Below are positions 49,675 to 61,802 of a stretch of 64,000 bases of DNA, piece after piece. The stretch is from Liolophura sinensis. Its lineage: Eukaryota > Mollusca > Polyplacophora > Chitonida > Chitonidae. Where the stretch lies: the NCBI RefSeq assembly GCF_032854445.1, contig NC_088300.1:39090458-39154457 (forward strand), in the 5' to 3' direction. Position numbers and translations under genes: made by a program. Positions within the stretch are counted from its first letter, which is position 1; every line of letters begins with the position of its first letter. Under the pieces are notes generated by a model. That model did not search any database, had not been told where the DNA came from, and saw only the letters and a program-made list of their open reading frames with translations.

Positions 49675-49881
49675 AGTGGAATATTCTTCAGTACCGGTAC
49701 AGGGTTATGGCGGGAGGAAACCGGGTAGAGGAGAACCGGGCAGAGCCCGGTGGAAACCCGTATGACCGCAAAGGAAGCCAGCATGAGCTGGTCGTGAACT
49801 CACAGCGCACGCATTGGTGAGGAGCTCCTGGGTCATTTGCGCTGCGCTGACAAGCTATCCACCTCGGCCACGGAGGCCCCC
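49675..49881 (-). mobile_element. SINE copy with internal deletion
   Basis: ATATTCTTCAGTACCGG, GGGCAGAGCCCGGTGGAAAC, AGCCAGCATGAGCTGG, ACTCACAGCGCACGC and GCCACGGAGGCCCC, minus orientation. The junction near 49695 lacks part of the 3' half. Confidence 0.85.
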
Positions 49882-50071
49882 ATGTATATATACGATGACT
49901 CCCATCATGTTTTGCAGGAGTGAAAATTTGATACATAGGCGTACATTTGGACATATGGTTTGTAACATTTGGTGATATCGTGTGCCATGCTATATGTGCT
50001 TTGCCTCATATTAACAACCGTTAAACAACAATCAAACAAGTAGATAAATAAATGAATAAATTCGTAAATGG

Positions 50072-50185
50072 AAGGCCTGCAATCAACCTGCATATGAATG
50101 GTCGTGGTTTTCCCCCGGGCTTCCTATTCTTGAGGAAGGCTTGAGACATCAATGAAATAAAGAAATAAATCAATAAATAAATATA
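50072..50185 (+). mobile_element. Degraded SINE 3' fragment
   Basis: CAACCTGCATATGAATGGTC, TTTTCCCCCGGGCTTCC, TATTCTTGAGGAAGGC and an AAATAAAT tail. Strongly diverged. Confidence 0.6.
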
Positions 50186-50699
50186 CAACATATACCGATT
50201 GTTCTCACGTATTTCTTCTGCTACGAACGTGAACAAGGATAATTCTACGTTTTCGTCATCTTTGTCAATACACTTGCCCTCGAGGCATGAGCGTGCCTAT
50301 ACCGTGCGTAGTCCCTAGAGCAAGTCTACTCGTACGATAGGACTGTGTCTCGTGCACCTGATTGTCTCTGTGTCATTTTGTATAGGTCCAGAATAAGTCC
50401 AGGTATAGGTTTGTTAACATGCATATCTTAGAAATTACTGAATTCTAAAAACATCACTATCTACAAGCTGATACAAAGTGGTGATCGAGAGCGCGTGAGA
50501 AATTAAACATTTATATTGAGCGCACACTTCTACACAGCCTACCTGCTCTGAGACAGCCAGAACCAGAAAATTCATCATACTTATATGACAATGGCGGACA
50601 AAAAACACGTCACTCTTTTGTCGAATGAGGCCGACGTACATCAGTTGACTTGCTGAGCGAGCGTAGAACTGTGAATGGGGAGGCCTGACAGGTAAGTCT

Positions 50700-51676
50700 C
50701 TGATATATGGAAGCCGGATTTGGCCATGCTCTCTCTTGTATATTTGGCGCAAAGCAAGAATAGCGATGTTTCAGCGACGGTGCGAGATTTAGTCCAGATT
50801 AGGGCGACAACGCGAGTTTCCCACGAGAATCCAACGACATTCGGTCGAGAAAGTCGTATAAATGTCGCACCCAAATGTGCGTTTTAACCTGCATATCATT
50901 AAATGCAAATCTGAATCGACGTGTTCCGATGATGATAGCACCAAACGCAGAAGCAGACGATCTCAGCGACAGGAGCCCAATTAGGGCAGAGGCAAAAAAA
51001 CAAACCCTCCCCTGGTGGCCTCGACAAGACCGGAAGGCGAGATTTGGTCGAGATTAGGACGATAGCGCGGCATTCAAACTACATTTACTTGAGAACTCTT
51101 TTTTCACCCGAGATTCAAGCGCCATTCAGACGACTTTGCGAGATTTGGTCGAAATTAACCCGCCATTGGAACGACTCAGCAAGATTATGTTAAAATGTCC
51201 CCTTCTCGACTGAATGTCGTCTAAATTTCGCCTGAATGTCGCACTGTCAACCAAATCTCGTCCCAGAATCGGTTGTCGTCCGAATGTCGCTCGCTATGAA
51301 ACTTCAGTCTAGGTATAAAATCATTTATTTCGTGGAGACAGCAACATTCTGACGAGATTTAAAAAAAAAAAAACAGGCGAGATTCTGACAAGATTAAGGC
51401 CAGATTTAATGCTCATTGCGAGATTTGGTCGATACTCAGACAAGATTTGTCCGAGAATTGAATGAAGGACCGAGATTGGCGAGGATGCGAGATTTCTACG
51501 AGATTCTCAACCGAATTTCTTTGGAGTCTCGTGGGAATCTCGACTAAATCTCACGTTGTCCCCCTAATCTCGACCTAATGCCGACTAAATATCACGCTGT
51601 CGTTCAAATATCGCTGTTCATGTTTAAAGGAGATGTGTAGGAGAGAGCATGGCCGCATCCGGCTTCCATACTGATA
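50700..51676. mobile_element. TIR element (50706-51670) with 6-bp TSD, built of CGAGATT-type words
   Basis: The left end TATGGAAGCCGGATTTGGCC continues CATGCTCTCTC; the right end is its reverse complement with two changes and stops at 51670. CTGATA directly precedes the left end (50700-50705) and follows the right end (51671-51676), so a 6-bp target duplication is visible. The 965-bp interior is made of variants of GCGAGATTTGGTCGAGATTA and its complement, with inverted sub-terminal arms near 50750-50870 and 51490-51625. No transposase frame is seen, so it is a non-autonomous DNA-transposon-like or foldback element. Confidence 0.85.
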
Positions 51677-52336
51677 CATACTGTCTGAGCTCTCAGTGAT
51701 GAATGGGCGGTGTAACAGCCTGTTTATATACCGCCTTCCTCAGCTCGTCTCAGACATCAGTAATTCCATTCGGAATGACGGTCTGCGGGATATTGGAGGA
51801 GACGATGAATGCTCGCTGTTGTTTCTGCAGCAAAATGCCGTATTATAGAATGATATTGGCTTTGGCAATTATAGACCAGGCCTATATTGTAAAGATGGCG
51901 ACAGAATGGGGCCAAACATGATGACAATTCACAAAGATTCAATTATCAACAAATATCAGCTCAACCAGTATAATAAAGCACTTTTTGTTTCCTGGAAAAC
52001 AGTTTATAGGTTCCATACAGTCAAACAGATACAAGTGTATGATCGGACAAGAGACGAGTTATTACTATAGTCTTTTTCTATTTTTTGAATAACTTTGCCG
52101 TCGCCCGAGGCAATGAGTTCTTGGTGTCGAAACTAAGCTTATAGAATTTAACACTATGAATAAGAAAAAGAGTTCTATAATTTGATTTTCTATGCAAGAA
52201 TGTGAACTGCAAACATATCCATGTGTACAGCTTGTGTTGTTACGTGTCACTAACTAAAGGCAATTTTGGTAGCGAGTTTCAATGATTTTACAGGCAGCTG
52301 AATAGATAATAACAAGTCTAGCCCACATAGAAGCAT
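51677..52336. other. Spacer containing a dispersed repeat copy
   Basis: Holds the repeat at 52070-52190, listed separately. An open frame at 51703-51921 has no recognised family. Confidence 0.35.
52070..52190 (-). repeat. Dispersed repeat with core CGTCGCCCGAGGCAATGAGT
   Basis: TTGAATAACTTTGCCGTCGC through CCGAGGCAATGAGTTCTTG and GAAACTAAGCTTATAGAATT match, in reverse complement, the segment at 61315-61412. A shorter plus-orientation copy of the core is at 61808-61840. A short peptide (LVSTPRTHCLGRR versus LVSTTRTHCLGRR) is shared in translation, but coding is not established. Confidence 0.75.
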
Positions 52337-52337
52337 G

Positions 52338-52400
<63 letters not shown>
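52337..52400. repeat. AT dinucleotide microsatellite, about 31 units
   Basis: An uninterrupted TA run between CATGCAA and TTACGAAG. Confidence 0.97.
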
Positions 52401-52401
<1 letters not shown>

Positions 52402-52739
52402 CGAAGAAGTAACTGAGTGCAACTGTATACGTGAGAAGTTTCATATATTAATTTATATATATACATATATTTATATATAGATGATCCAAACAGTATTTAG
52501 CTTCACAAAAACAGGCAGCTTTAAGAATGACACCGGGCTTGATATCTATGTTGCATATAGTAACATATCGAAATGTCAGATTGAGAATCAGAACACCCTA
52601 TATTGTTTTTTCTAATCCCTGAAGCTTCTTTTGGAAATGACAGGAAATACGCACTGAGAAAGGTGTAATCTTGCTGAACAGGGTTGGTGCATGGGGCGCA
52701 AGTTTAATAAAGTTTGACTAGTGACGGTTACTATATGGT

Positions 52740-53320
52740 GCTATTATATGCTGTGTGCATATGTTTCACTCTAGGTCCTAACGAGCTACTGTATAGGGTG
52801 TAGGTTTCATGCCAGGTCGTCCAACGAGTTACTGTAAGGTGTAAGTTTCACGTTATGCTGTCCAACAAACTAATGTAGGGTGTATACATAAATTCCACGC
52901 TATATGCCGCCTAACGACCTACTGTTGGGTGTAGGTTTCACTCTACACCGTCCAACGAATTGTTGTAGAGTGTAGGTTTCACGTTACGCCGTCCAACGAG
53001 CTGCTGCATGTAAGATGTAGGTTTCACGCTGTACAGTCTAGCTAGCTACTGTATGTAGGGTGTAGGTTCCACGCTGCGTGCTCTAGCGAGTTAATGTTTG
53101 TAGGGTGTAGGTTTCAATCTGCGCGGTCAATGGGCCTACCGTATGTAGGGTGTAGGATTCATGCTGCGCGTTCCAGCGAGCTACTGTATGTAAGGTGTAG
53201 GTTTTACGCTGCGCGCTCTAGCGAGCTACTGTTTGTAGGGTGTAGGTTTCACGCTGCGCGGTCAATGGGCCTACTGTATGTAGGGTGTAGGTTTCATGCT
53301 GCGCGGCCTAGCGAGCTTCT
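52740..53320. repeat. Diverged minisatellite, unit about 55-60 bp
   Basis: Repeats of GTAGGGTGTAGGTTTCACGC then TGCGCGGTCTAGCGAGCTAC with variable spacing. The right half (53040-53320) is more regular than the left. The plus frame at 53094-53378 is a by-product. Confidence 0.88.
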
Positions 53321-54070
53321 GCTATGCCCTTACATTTTTCATGACTTTTTAGCCATTACCTTAATTGTTCAGTGTTAGTGTGAACCTCCAAATACAACAA
53401 AAGTGCAATCAGCCACTCCTGAAATATTAAATACTGCATTGAAACTAGAAATGCAGCAAGGACCACTCTTTTGTTGTCAAAGAAATGAACATAGTGTGGA
53501 TTATGAAATTCTGCTAGAAGAGCTCTGCCAGGCTAATCAGTTTGGTTGACACAATACTGGACTCTGAGCAAATCATTTTCACATTTTAGAGCTTTGGCAC
53601 AAATTGGCATGGGCATGAAATTATAAACATTCAAGTCATGTTTAAGGGTTTCCAGATATATGCAAATTCGTTTTCGAACATATCTTGGTATCCACTAAAC
53701 AGAAAAATAAATCAACACAATATCATTTTCGAGATAAATTATAGCTTCTCCGAAGTATCAATTCGAACCCGTATTGAACGACGTTGAAATTCCGATTGAT
53801 GACACTGACGTCTTTAACCAGACTTCAGATTCTGTGTTTTCAGACGTTGGATTTGGTCTCCGTCCAGGTATTTCCAACCGTACTGGTAAACTGATTGGCA
53901 AACTACAGCTCTGTCCTGTATCACATGGTATATTTCGTGTGTTTATCTTAAAATTTAATATTTATTTACCAGTGTTTCCCTCTGTACGCTTCACAATAAA
54001 TATCATTCTATTCCCCGATATATTCGAAATTCTGACGTACGAGATGACAACTGCCGTCGGCATTGCAGTA
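53321..54070. other. Unique spacer
   Basis: A plus frame at 53774-53870 reads NDVEIPIDDTDVFNQTSDSV before a possible donor GTATTT. It is protein-like, but unsupported by a clear acceptor or linked exon. Confidence 0.2.
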
Positions 54071-54071
54071 T

Positions 54072-54358
54072 AAATGTGGACGTGGGGCCTCCGTGGCTCA
54101 GTCGGTTAGCGCGCTAGCGCAGCGCAATGACCCTGGAGTCTCTCACCAATGCGGTCGCTGTGAGTTCAAGTCCAGCTCATGCTGGCTTCCTCTCCGGCCG
54201 TACGTGGGAAGGTCTTGCAGCAACCTGCGGATGGTCATGGGTTTCCCCCGGGCTCTGCCCGGTTTTCTCCCACCATAATGCTGGCCGCCGTCGTATAAGT
54301 GAAATATTCTTGAGTACGGCGTAAAACACCAATCAAATAAATAAATAAATGTGGACGT
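54072..54358 (+). mobile_element. Full-length SINE with 12-bp target duplication (family reference copy)
   Basis: AAATGTGGACGT at 54072-54083 and 54347-54358 flanks the element. Head: GGGGCCTCCGTGGCTCAGTC, GGTTAGCGCGC (box A-like), then TGTGAGTTCAAGTCCAGC (box B-like), so it is tRNA-derived. Body: CTCTCCGGCCGTACGTGGG, CCCGGGCTCTGCCCGG, CCACCATAATGCTGGCCGCC, GTGAAATATTCTTGAGTAC. Tail: AATCAAATAAATAAATAAAT. This is the cleanest copy and should represent a recent insertion. Confidence 0.96.
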
Positions 54359-57300
54359 CGGCGTTAGTGCACAATGGCTTGCCATCTGACAGTTTTCAGT
54401 TCAGTTAAGCGTCAGGTTTTAGTTGACTGCGGCCCCCCATAGCAGCCGAATCTTCCAAGTTCAACTGTATTGCCTTCCTAGCTTTCGGCTGTAAAATAGT
54501 GAGTCCAAGCAGATACGGCTGGCAATCCATCCGTCTTGTAAATTCACGCCTTCCCGATGGTCACATCGTCTGAAAGCTTGAAAAAGCTCATTCCTGTGTT
54601 CTTCGACGACATGTTTTTACAACAGTATGCAGAACAGCAAACCATTTCGTGGAGAAATTCCACATTCTCTTTGTTGCTTTTTTTAACACTGGACTAAATG
54701 CCGAAGCTCTCACAGCTCGTAGGCCTAATGGTTGGACTTGTATGACGAAATTCGGCTGAGACGACTGAGTGCTGTCGGGAAAATGCAATAAACCAGTCTC
54801 ACTATCTGGTGATTTTAAGTGCCATGTTTCTCAGAATAATATACCCTCCTTTAATATTATTAAATTCAATTCAACAATATATACAGTGGTAGCTAATTAT
54901 AAATAAATAATAAATCTCGGCACTATAATGCTTTATGTAATTATGTTCTAAGACAATGGCATGAGATAAAACGTACATACATCTATAAATTACCACGTGA
55001 AGCAATCCTCATGTGTCCACGTACAGGGCACCATACTTGTGCTTTCGAAAGCATAACAAGCGTATACAGATACCACTAAATAGATAAAGACATCTAATTT
55101 ACATAAACGGCTTACTTTGAAGGATCAATTCCACAACGCTATTTCCGAAAATGTTGATATGGTGCCCAAGACGGACACACAAGTCTTGTTTTGTGTCACG
55201 GTCTGCATTATTAATGTAGAACTTTAAATAGTTTTGTATATTACAGTCCATGCCATTGTTTTCCCAAATAATGCTGCACAAACAGACGTTAATTAGCATA
55301 TTGCCTTGATATGGTCTGTATATTGCATGTTTACTGGGGATTATCATGCTATGTAAAATGGAGACAAAGATAACAGTCATATATATAGCTTTAACTGTTA
55401 CGATTTTCTGTCTCGTGACGTCCAAACATTGGAGAAAATCGCACTTTTGTGGGTTTGGATGGAAATTTGCAAGAAAACCGTACGTCACAGAATAAAATAA
55501 TACCAGATTTGTCACGACAGCGCCAAACTACATCAGGTAAAATACTGAGAAAATTTAAATAATCTTTGGTAATCAGTTTATTTCCTCAGTTTTCAATATG
55601 TATAAATAATTTTTGCAGAACGCATACCAAATCTGCACTCAGCCGCATAAACCGTTTCCGACAAAACTTCTTGTGAACGCTTTCTGGTGAGGGCAGTTTG
55701 GCCGGAAATGTATGCAACACTAAAAGTGAAGAACAGCGTAGAACAAAATGCCCACGCTTGTCCTCAAAAATCAAACTGGATTTGAACCCGAGGCTGATAG
55801 AAATCGTGTAAAAGAAAAATCAAAAAAAAAAAAAAAAAGAGAGCGAAAGAAAAGAAAATGTTCTCAGAATGCTAGGGAATAATCTAGATTTGAACCAAAG
55901 ACTGCTAGCATTCCAAGTATTGGTTCTCCACCACATGTACATTGACATTGTGCTTTTGATCAAAAGCAAGCAGAATTAGAATAAATTCCCTACACCCCGC
56001 TAAAATGCATGTGACTGTCTTCTACACATATAGATAGCCAGAAAATAGTACGATGGTTAATACTGTATATAGAATGCGCTTGTAATATTAAATCATGCGA
56101 ATTATAAGCGAACAACATTGTCTGTATACCTCAAACTGAGGGTATACTTGACATAGACCAGCCACATATCGGTATTGAGAAGGATTGGTCAACAACGTAC
56201 CCTGCTCGATCGTTGAACTACACCAGAGCGAAAATCCATAAATGGAGTAGTGTGGTATTGCCGCAGGAAATTAGATTTTCTGCCGAATTCATAAATGAGG
56301 AAAAGCGTCCAATTAAATAAGGCTAATCCCGGCCGATGATTATTTTTCTCCATTCCAATGGTTGACTGGTTCCATCAGCAAGATGGGCTTTTGTGCCAGT
56401 CGTGATCATAACGGGCTGGCCAGTGCTTCGTGTATTGACAAGGGCACGTTAAATATCGTTCCAAATAAATGACGGGTTATCCCATCTCCATTTTATCAAG
56501 TTGGAGACTTCACATATAGCTGCGTTTACCACATTGATCTAACAGATACAAATCAGTGATTAGTTTCATGCAGTCTTACGCAAAGTCCAAATGTTATTTA
56601 GATTATTTGGAAACGATTTGCTGCTATAGATATTCGAAATCTCAAAATCCGAAAAAGGCAAATTCTGCATGGGGATTGGCTCGTTGTACAAATGTAACAA
56701 ATTTTGGAATATTAGGTTCAGTGGTTATATATATATGGAGAAGGGTTTTTAAAGATTTTGAACAAAATGCAATATAGCCGCCAAGTTACATAAAAAACAT
56801 CACTCAAAAACGGTATCCATTTTACAAATGTCTGTACCAAGGAAGAATTTGCTGTCTTTGACGTTAATGAAGCGGTTTTGTACAGAGAAGTTTCTAATGG
56901 AGATGTCCTTTTGTAAGTGTATTTGAGAATATAGTTCTTCAGCGAGACGTTTTGGGTTTTTAAGAATCCACGTGCAGTTGACTCCCCATTTTTTGCAACA
57001 GCACAACCGTACTTCATTCAAAATGACTGCACTTCACCGATGTTCACCGATAGCTCCACCATCTGAACCGACACATGACCCATGATGTGTTAAGCCAGAC
57101 TAGGCCGCAGCTGTTTTTACTGGATTTCAGTATCTTGGTAGGTTTGTTAGCTTGAGTAATATGAAGAATTTCTAACACGTGCCTCAACTGAAAATTAGAT
57201 AACTTGATACTGGAGATCATAAATGATCTTCTGTATACATATAAATGTTCCATCTCTTTTTTCTATAAACGAAATACTCTGCAAGTAACTAAAAGTTTAA

Positions 57301-58437
57301 AAAGAAACCTTTCTATGGTTGCATTGTAGTAGCCTTAGGCCTCTATAAATATTACATAAGCGACAGTGCTAATGTTCAGTCTTGTAACTCAGTCCCAAAC
57401 ATTCCTTGGCCATAACTGGCCCAGGATGTCAGAATGCAACCATAAAAAGCTGGACACTGGATCACCCTCGCAATCTGGACCTTTCTGTACCAGCAGCTGA
57501 AAGGGGTGTCTAGCAACGTGAAATGAACGTCACTCGCAGACTCACCACCACCTAACACCTTGAGTCCTCTCTTCCAGAATTTCAAACTTTCTCATACCAG
57601 CCCAAAGTTTATACAGCTTGACTTATTTCCATACCAAGCAAGCACCTGTGTACCAAAAATGGCTGGGTGTCAGCGAAAAAAGACTTCACACCGTTAACTA
57701 CACAGAATCACACTCGTTATTAGCGAAAAACGGAAGTGCTAGTAAGGCACTGATTCGTACTGCTTTTGTTATCGTGTTGATTTCTTTTGCCTTAAGATTC
57801 GTAAATAGAATATGCAATTTGTATGCAACATATATCTGAAAAACTCCATGCTTTTTCCAAAGAATTTGGTCGGACAAAATTATTTTTCTAAAAGGCAAAT
57901 GGTTTTTTAACGCCGGGTACGCACTGGATCATGATCAAGGTGGCCTGAAGGAAAAGAGTTGTTATCTGTTTTACACATGCTACAGGTTGTACATAGATGT
58001 ACTATATATATGTATGATACTCATTGTTACTCAACCAGATTTCAGCGTGGATGTTAACTGTGTTTGTACTTCAGTAATGAGTTGCGTCGTTATACTTGGT
58101 CACGAAGCTGAATAAGAGAAATCCACTTCTAGCATGAGTTTGGATAGTTCAGGTTCCTGTGTGTGTTTGCATGTAGTCTTACATGTATGGTGAAAATTTC
58201 AGTTTTGTTTAATTTGAAAGCTAATTGTTATGGAGATTTAACATTTACTAGTTTGTCTCTTTTTTTTCAAACTGAAAATTCGATAATCTGATATGTGTGT
58301 CAAAAGCCATGTTACACTATGTCCCTTATGCTTAGCCCCACGCTCAGAAAAGGACACTATTGTAAAGGTTTTATTAGACTTTTCATGGACCGTTTTTTTT
58401 TTAGATGTTTTGCTCTCAGTGTTTTAGAGGAATGGCA
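54359..58437. other. Unique CpG-containing spacer
   Basis: Several open frames on both strands (for example minus 55099-55515, minus 56718-57021, minus 57376-57585), none with a recognised family or splice context. A poly-A run lies near 55825. No gene supported. Confidence 0.35.
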
Positions 58438-58960
58438 AGTTGTGGAACCAAGTCACGACCTAATTTCTACTAAATCTCGCGTTGTACATTAAATCTCGTC
58501 TGAATCTCGTCCGAATCTCGCGCTGTCGTGCGAATGTTCTCGGAATGTCGCTTTCTCATAAGATGAAAGGAATCTTAATTTGTTGAGTAAAGAAGACGAC
58601 TGTGGCTTGTTTTCCGAATCTCACCATAATATCTCCTTGTCGTCCGGATATCGCGCTTTTTGCAAATTAAGCTTGGACAAACACACCAATTGTTTCGTGG
58701 AAACCCAAACATTCTGTTGTTAATGCGAATATAGACGAAAGTCTGATGAGAGAAAATTAAAAATTGTTCAGACGAGTTTTGGTCCAGGAATGAAGCAACA
58801 GGCGAGATTCGAAATTTAGTCGCAGCCGCGAGATTTACATGAGATTCTCGACTGATTGTCGTTGCAGTCTCATTCGAATCTTCTTACAAAGTCGCGTTGT
58901 GTTCTCTGTCTCCACAAAATCTTGCAATGTCGTTTGCATATCGCTGTGACTGGTTTAGGT
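58438..58960. mobile_element. Diverged relative of the CGAGATT-word element
   Basis: It contains CTAAATCTCGCGTTGT, GTCTGAATCTCGTCCGAATC, CAGGCGAGATTCG, GAGATTCTCGACTGATTGTC and CATATCGCTGTG. Its reverse complement aligns block by block with the right arm of 50706-51670 (CAGCGATAT..AACGAC, GAGACT-CAA, GAGAATCTCGTAGAAATCTC). TTTCGTGGA...ACATTCTG is shared too. The terminal repeats are not recognisable, so it is older or truncated. Confidence 0.7.
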
Positions 58961-60194
58961 TAAGTATGATAGGCATATAGGCTACATATTGTAATGTTGG
59001 CTGTAGTCTTAGGACGTCCAATGACCAAAGCAACACACGGAGCACATATGGTATTGAGAGGTTTACTGACACGCTATGTTGGACAGCTCTCTCTCATGAA
59101 TATGTACAAAGTAATTAGGAATGTGTTAACAGAACTACTGCACGCATATCAAAATAAAAACATCTGTTTGACCACTCTAGCAGACATGTCACGTATTTTA
59201 TGAAACACCAATGGTTTGGAGAAAACGTCGAAATGATTTACCGAAAACGTCAATGTTATAAAAAAAAGATGCCAGCCTATGTTTTAATGAAAACGTATGT
59301 GTGTATAGTCCCACCATACATGTAACGCGTTTATGGCTAAGACGTCTGTGTTCAAATAAAAACAGCAAGGCGTTTGCACATTAATGCGTGTGTTTATATA
59401 ACTACATGTCATGAGTCGTTCATATTTGCGGTCTACCGCATATCACCATCCAGTTTATACTATGTACCGTTTATTTCTTCTACTGCATCGGAACCGGCTG
59501 ATTGTTTACTCTTCGCTGTCTATAGTCATATGAGAACATTCTTCCTGTAGTTAGTTTGACAAGGCTCGTACAACCCGTGGCTTTAATGTCCAGACACGAA
59601 TGATTATGGGCCCATCGATTCTCCCGCCGCATGGATGAAATTGGTTTTCTGGTATGCTCTGCAGTAATGTGGTCTGCCGCTGCAAATGGTCTCGTACATT
59701 GTGTGATATGCCTTATTCAGCGACTAACGCGGATGTATACGAGAAGTATCGCGCGTGACAAAAGCCTCGGTCGTTTAGTTAGAAAGGATTATGACGGATA
59801 ATTATGTTACCCAGTAAAATTTCCTGGGTCTTAGAACCATGTTCGCCAAAGCCATTATGCGGTCTTCAGATATTCTCATTATGACGTTTAGTGATTTGAA
59901 TGATAAAAGAACAAGCATGTTGGCCTAGCTACATCATGACGATGGACCCATTCTGGATTCAAATACAAGTATATAGGGTCATATTATGGTAGGCACCCTG
60001 TATTTTTCTGATTCACGGAGCGAGGTGTCTGACCTGATATACAGATCAGTGTATCGAACAGTTGATCACTCTGGCCTTCGTTCGCTTCAAATAAGTAAAA
60101 CTGATGTATGAGCTATACCTTCTTGTATATATGCCGCCATTTTAATGTCAAAGAAATGGAAACCTGCAATGATTATTATTATCGTTAATTTTTG
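58961..60194. other. Unique spacer
   Basis: No gene or repeat recognised. Confidence 0.35.
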
Positions 60195-60450
60195 TTTTAG
60201 TCAGTGGCACAGTGTGAGCTAAAAATATAGTGAATACGGCATGGTAATCCATGGTTTTGTTTTAGTCAGTGGCGCAATCTGGGCTAAAAATATAGTGAAT
60301 ACGGCATGGTAATCCATGGTTTTGTTTCAGTCAGTGGCACAGTCTGGGCTAAAAATATAGTGAATACGGCATGGTAATCCATGGTTTTGTTTTAGTCAGT
60401 GGCACAGTCTGGGCTAAAAAGTATGGTGTATACGGCATGGTAATCCATGA
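60195..60450. repeat. 65-bp tandem repeat, 4 units
   Basis: Unit TTTTGTTTTAGTCAGTGGCA, CAGTCTGGGCTAAAAATATA, GTGAATACGGCATGGTAATC, CATGG; copies nearly identical. Confidence 0.95.
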
Positions 60451-61047
60451 TTTTGTTCTGAGATAAATTCCAACAAATCCTTACGAAGAACTGAAGTCGT
60501 TAAAGTCACAAAATAAACTGGTGACAGAATAAGCAAAACACTGTGATCGTAATGGTACATGCATGGGTCCCATTTTCAGCGGGTATGCAGCCATATGGCC
60601 ATATATTAAGATAGTATAATTTCAAAACAACGTATAGATCAGGCCAACAATGTCGTGTAACCAAAAAATGAAATCCTCCGTCTATTGTCAACGTTTACTT
60701 AACAAAGAATATCATTCGGAATAAAAAATAAATATGAAGACCCATTTGTAATGTCAGCAAATTTGAAGTTATTTGTACATGTAATTTAAATGACCTCTGT
60801 AGATTGTTATCGGTATGAAGTGTATGTACAATAACACGTGTCTATTATTATATCAAAGTGTTCCTTATCATATTTACGAAATGGACCTGGCCTTCATCGT
60901 GTATAACTGAAGCATTCATAAGTACATGAAGCGTTAAACATTTTGGAAATAAATAAATGTAACTCTATGTAATTTTTCAGTAGTGTTAAAAATGGTACAG
61001 AGGTACTCAGTAGTCACCAACTGTTAAATTATGTGTAGTCACTCAAC
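60451..61047. other. Unique AT-rich spacer
   Basis: Nothing recognised. Confidence 0.4.
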
Positions 61048-61160
61048 TATGGAAGCCAGATAAGGCCAACTTCGTTCCTTCGTCCGGCCATGGCATGATG
61101 ATGAAAAGCGATATTACAATGCATCGCTTCGTGCCATCGTGTCATCGGCCTTAAGACAAG
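61048..61160. mobile_element. Fragment with TIR-like end and CATCGCTTCGTGCC words
   Basis: TATGGAAGCCAGATAAGGCC resembles the terminal repeat of the element at 50706. It is followed by GGCCATGGCATGATGATG and CATCGCTTCGTGCCATCGTG, the word that dominates 61880-62175. Probably an internally deleted or truncated element; no second end or target duplication found. Confidence 0.5.
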
Positions 61161-61314
61161 GGACGTAGTGCATTATGGTACATACACTGCATTACTATAG
61201 TCTGTTTACTTCAGCCAGTTTCTTACAGCTATTTGTAAAATCAGTCATACAACCAAAATGAGTGACACGCATTACCACAAGCTCTACAAATTTGTTTATG
61301 CTTTTGCAAGAATA

Positions 61315-61412
61315 GAATACTTTTTCTCATTTATAATGTTAAACTTCATACGTCTAGTTTCAACAACAAGAACTCATTGCCTCGGGCGACGTTATAATTA
61401 TTCAAGAAGAAT
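61315..61412 (+). repeat. Dispersed repeat, second copy, opposite orientation to 52070-52190
   Basis: TTTATAATGTTAAACTTCAT, GTCTAGTTTCAACAACAAG, AACTCATTGCCTCGGGCGAC and TTATTCAAGAAG match the reverse complement of the first copy with few changes. Confidence 0.75.
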
Positions 61413-61768
61413 TTGCATGCTGGACAATGGGCGTGGAGAGTAATTTGTTTCACAATAGGTGCGCCAACATGCGGTTAGAACAAACTCCACATAGTACCAG
61501 AGTCTACACTACTGTCTCAGCGAATAGACTACATTAATTTTTATGATAAAATTTTCATTCAGTTCTAAAGGTATACTCCCGTGAGATACAGTGCTAGAGA
61601 TAAAGTAAAATTCGTTTCATTCGGGTTATATTATACTAAAACGTGCGAACAGTGTCAAATATTGCAGTGTCATCGGGTACAGATTAAAGTCAATAGCAGT
61701 TTAGGTAACTGGTTTCACCCTCCGTCAAAATATATTAAACTCTACCCAATATCCAGAATTCCACTTTT

Positions 61769-61802
61769 TGGGGGGGGGGGGGGGGGTGGGTGGGTGGGTG
61801 GT
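61769..61802. repeat. G-run with (TGGG)n, quadruplex-prone
   Basis: About 16-18 consecutive G followed by TGGGTGGGTGGGTGG on the plus strand. This satisfies a G4 motif with short loops. Confidence 0.9.

Noticed and set aside
54084-54190. tRNA gene
   Set aside because: The tRNA-like boxes belong to the SINE head; no full cloverleaf is formed and the body and tail follow directly.
56718-57021. Retroelement-like minus frame with WILKNPKRLAEEL
   Set aside because: Only a short stretch looks familiar; no RT or endonuclease motif is present and the overlapping frame is also open.
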